Assembly (NCBI GenBank): GCA_038204465.1
Contig: JBBRCX010000109.1
Location: forward strand, 1 to 14,785
DNA: 14,785 nt
From: JBBRCX01 sp038204465
GTDB taxonomy: Bacteria > Planctomycetota > Phycisphaerae > Tepidisphaerales > Tepidisphaeraceae
Direction of reading: 5' to 3'
The notes beneath the pieces are model-generated. The model was not told the origin of the DNA, ran no database searches, and saw only the letters and a program-made list of their open reading frames with translations. How positions within the stretch are numbered: position 1 is the stretch's first letter; every line of letters begins with the position of its first letter. Shown here piece by piece: positions 14,591 through 14,785 of this stretch. The position numbers and the translations under genes are program-made.

Positions 14591-14785
14591 GTGCGCCAGG
14601 CATGTCACATGTTCAGGAGGTGCAAGTCCTCTGCGGACCGAGGTGATCGGAACCGTCCGTCCAGGCAAGGGTGTCCATCGTGAGGTGGAATCTGAAGGAA
14701 GCTGACGACGACAAACCCGGACCCGACGAACAGAAACCGGATACAAGGCCGCCGCGAGATGGGTAACCCAGCAATGGTTGGGGAT
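14591..14785 (+). mobile_element. Group II intron (bacterial class C-like), 5' end only, continues past window
   Basis: The sequence starts with the group II 5' consensus GTGCG (14591-14595) and continues with blocks typical of domain I in bacterial class C introns: GTGCGCCAGGCATG at the start, GCAAGGGTGTCC (14665-14676), GGTGGAATCTGAAGGAAGC (14684-14702) and GAACAGAAACCGGATACAAG (about 14728-14747). These were recognised from memory of the class (for example the Oceanobacillus O.i.I1 type). The position directly after an intrinsic-terminator hairpin is the class C target preference. The maturase/reverse transcriptase gene would lie beyond the window, so completeness cannot be judged. Confidence 0.88.

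Overview
The window is GC-rich, gene-dense bacterial chromosome. It most resembles a member of the Planctomycetota or a relative in the PVC group. This is inferred from a tail-anchored Ser/Thr kinase with a DLG motif, a GTP-type PEP carboxykinase, scattered housekeeping genes, and intergenic hairpin repeats of a kind common in those genomes. No rRNA or other phylogenetic marker is present, so the assignment is tentative.

Layout. Positions 1-1092 hold the 3' part of pckG (+), which converges on a 3-hydroxyisobutyrate-dehydrogenase-family gene (-, 1142-2026). An 830-bp stretch (2027-2856) has no convincing gene. It carries two REP-like hairpins in inverted orientation, short tandem repeats and an isolated near-consensus sigma70 promoter. 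A membrane-anchored Ser/Thr kinase follows (-, 2857-4125). Next come tRNA-His(GTG) with its own promoter and hisF, both on +. A third REP-like hairpin lies between hisF and the convergent operon and overlaps the stop codon of that operon's last gene.

Positions 5350-12767 form a seven-gene block on the minus strand, in transcription order rimO, aroB, dprA, nudix, ppx/gppA-HD and two thymidylate-kinase-like genes. Spacing from aroB onward is tight (overlap to about 50 nt), so this looks like an operon. It joins translation-apparatus modification, shikimate biosynthesis and competence/recombination to a nucleotide- and phosphate-handling end. folC is divergent from rimO (+, 13057-14541) and ends in an intrinsic terminator. 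A group IIC-like intron begins directly after that terminator and runs off the window.

The most interesting part is the ppx plus twin TMK-like module. Both kinase-like proteins keep the P-loop kinase scaffold but lack recognisable thymidylate-kinase signatures, and one has Arg in place of the invariant P-loop Lys. Also notable are the GTAG-footed REP-like hairpins with a compensatory base change, the intron at a terminator, an orphan promoter, and -10-like hexamers 6-12 nt before several start codons, which suggests leaderless mRNAs.
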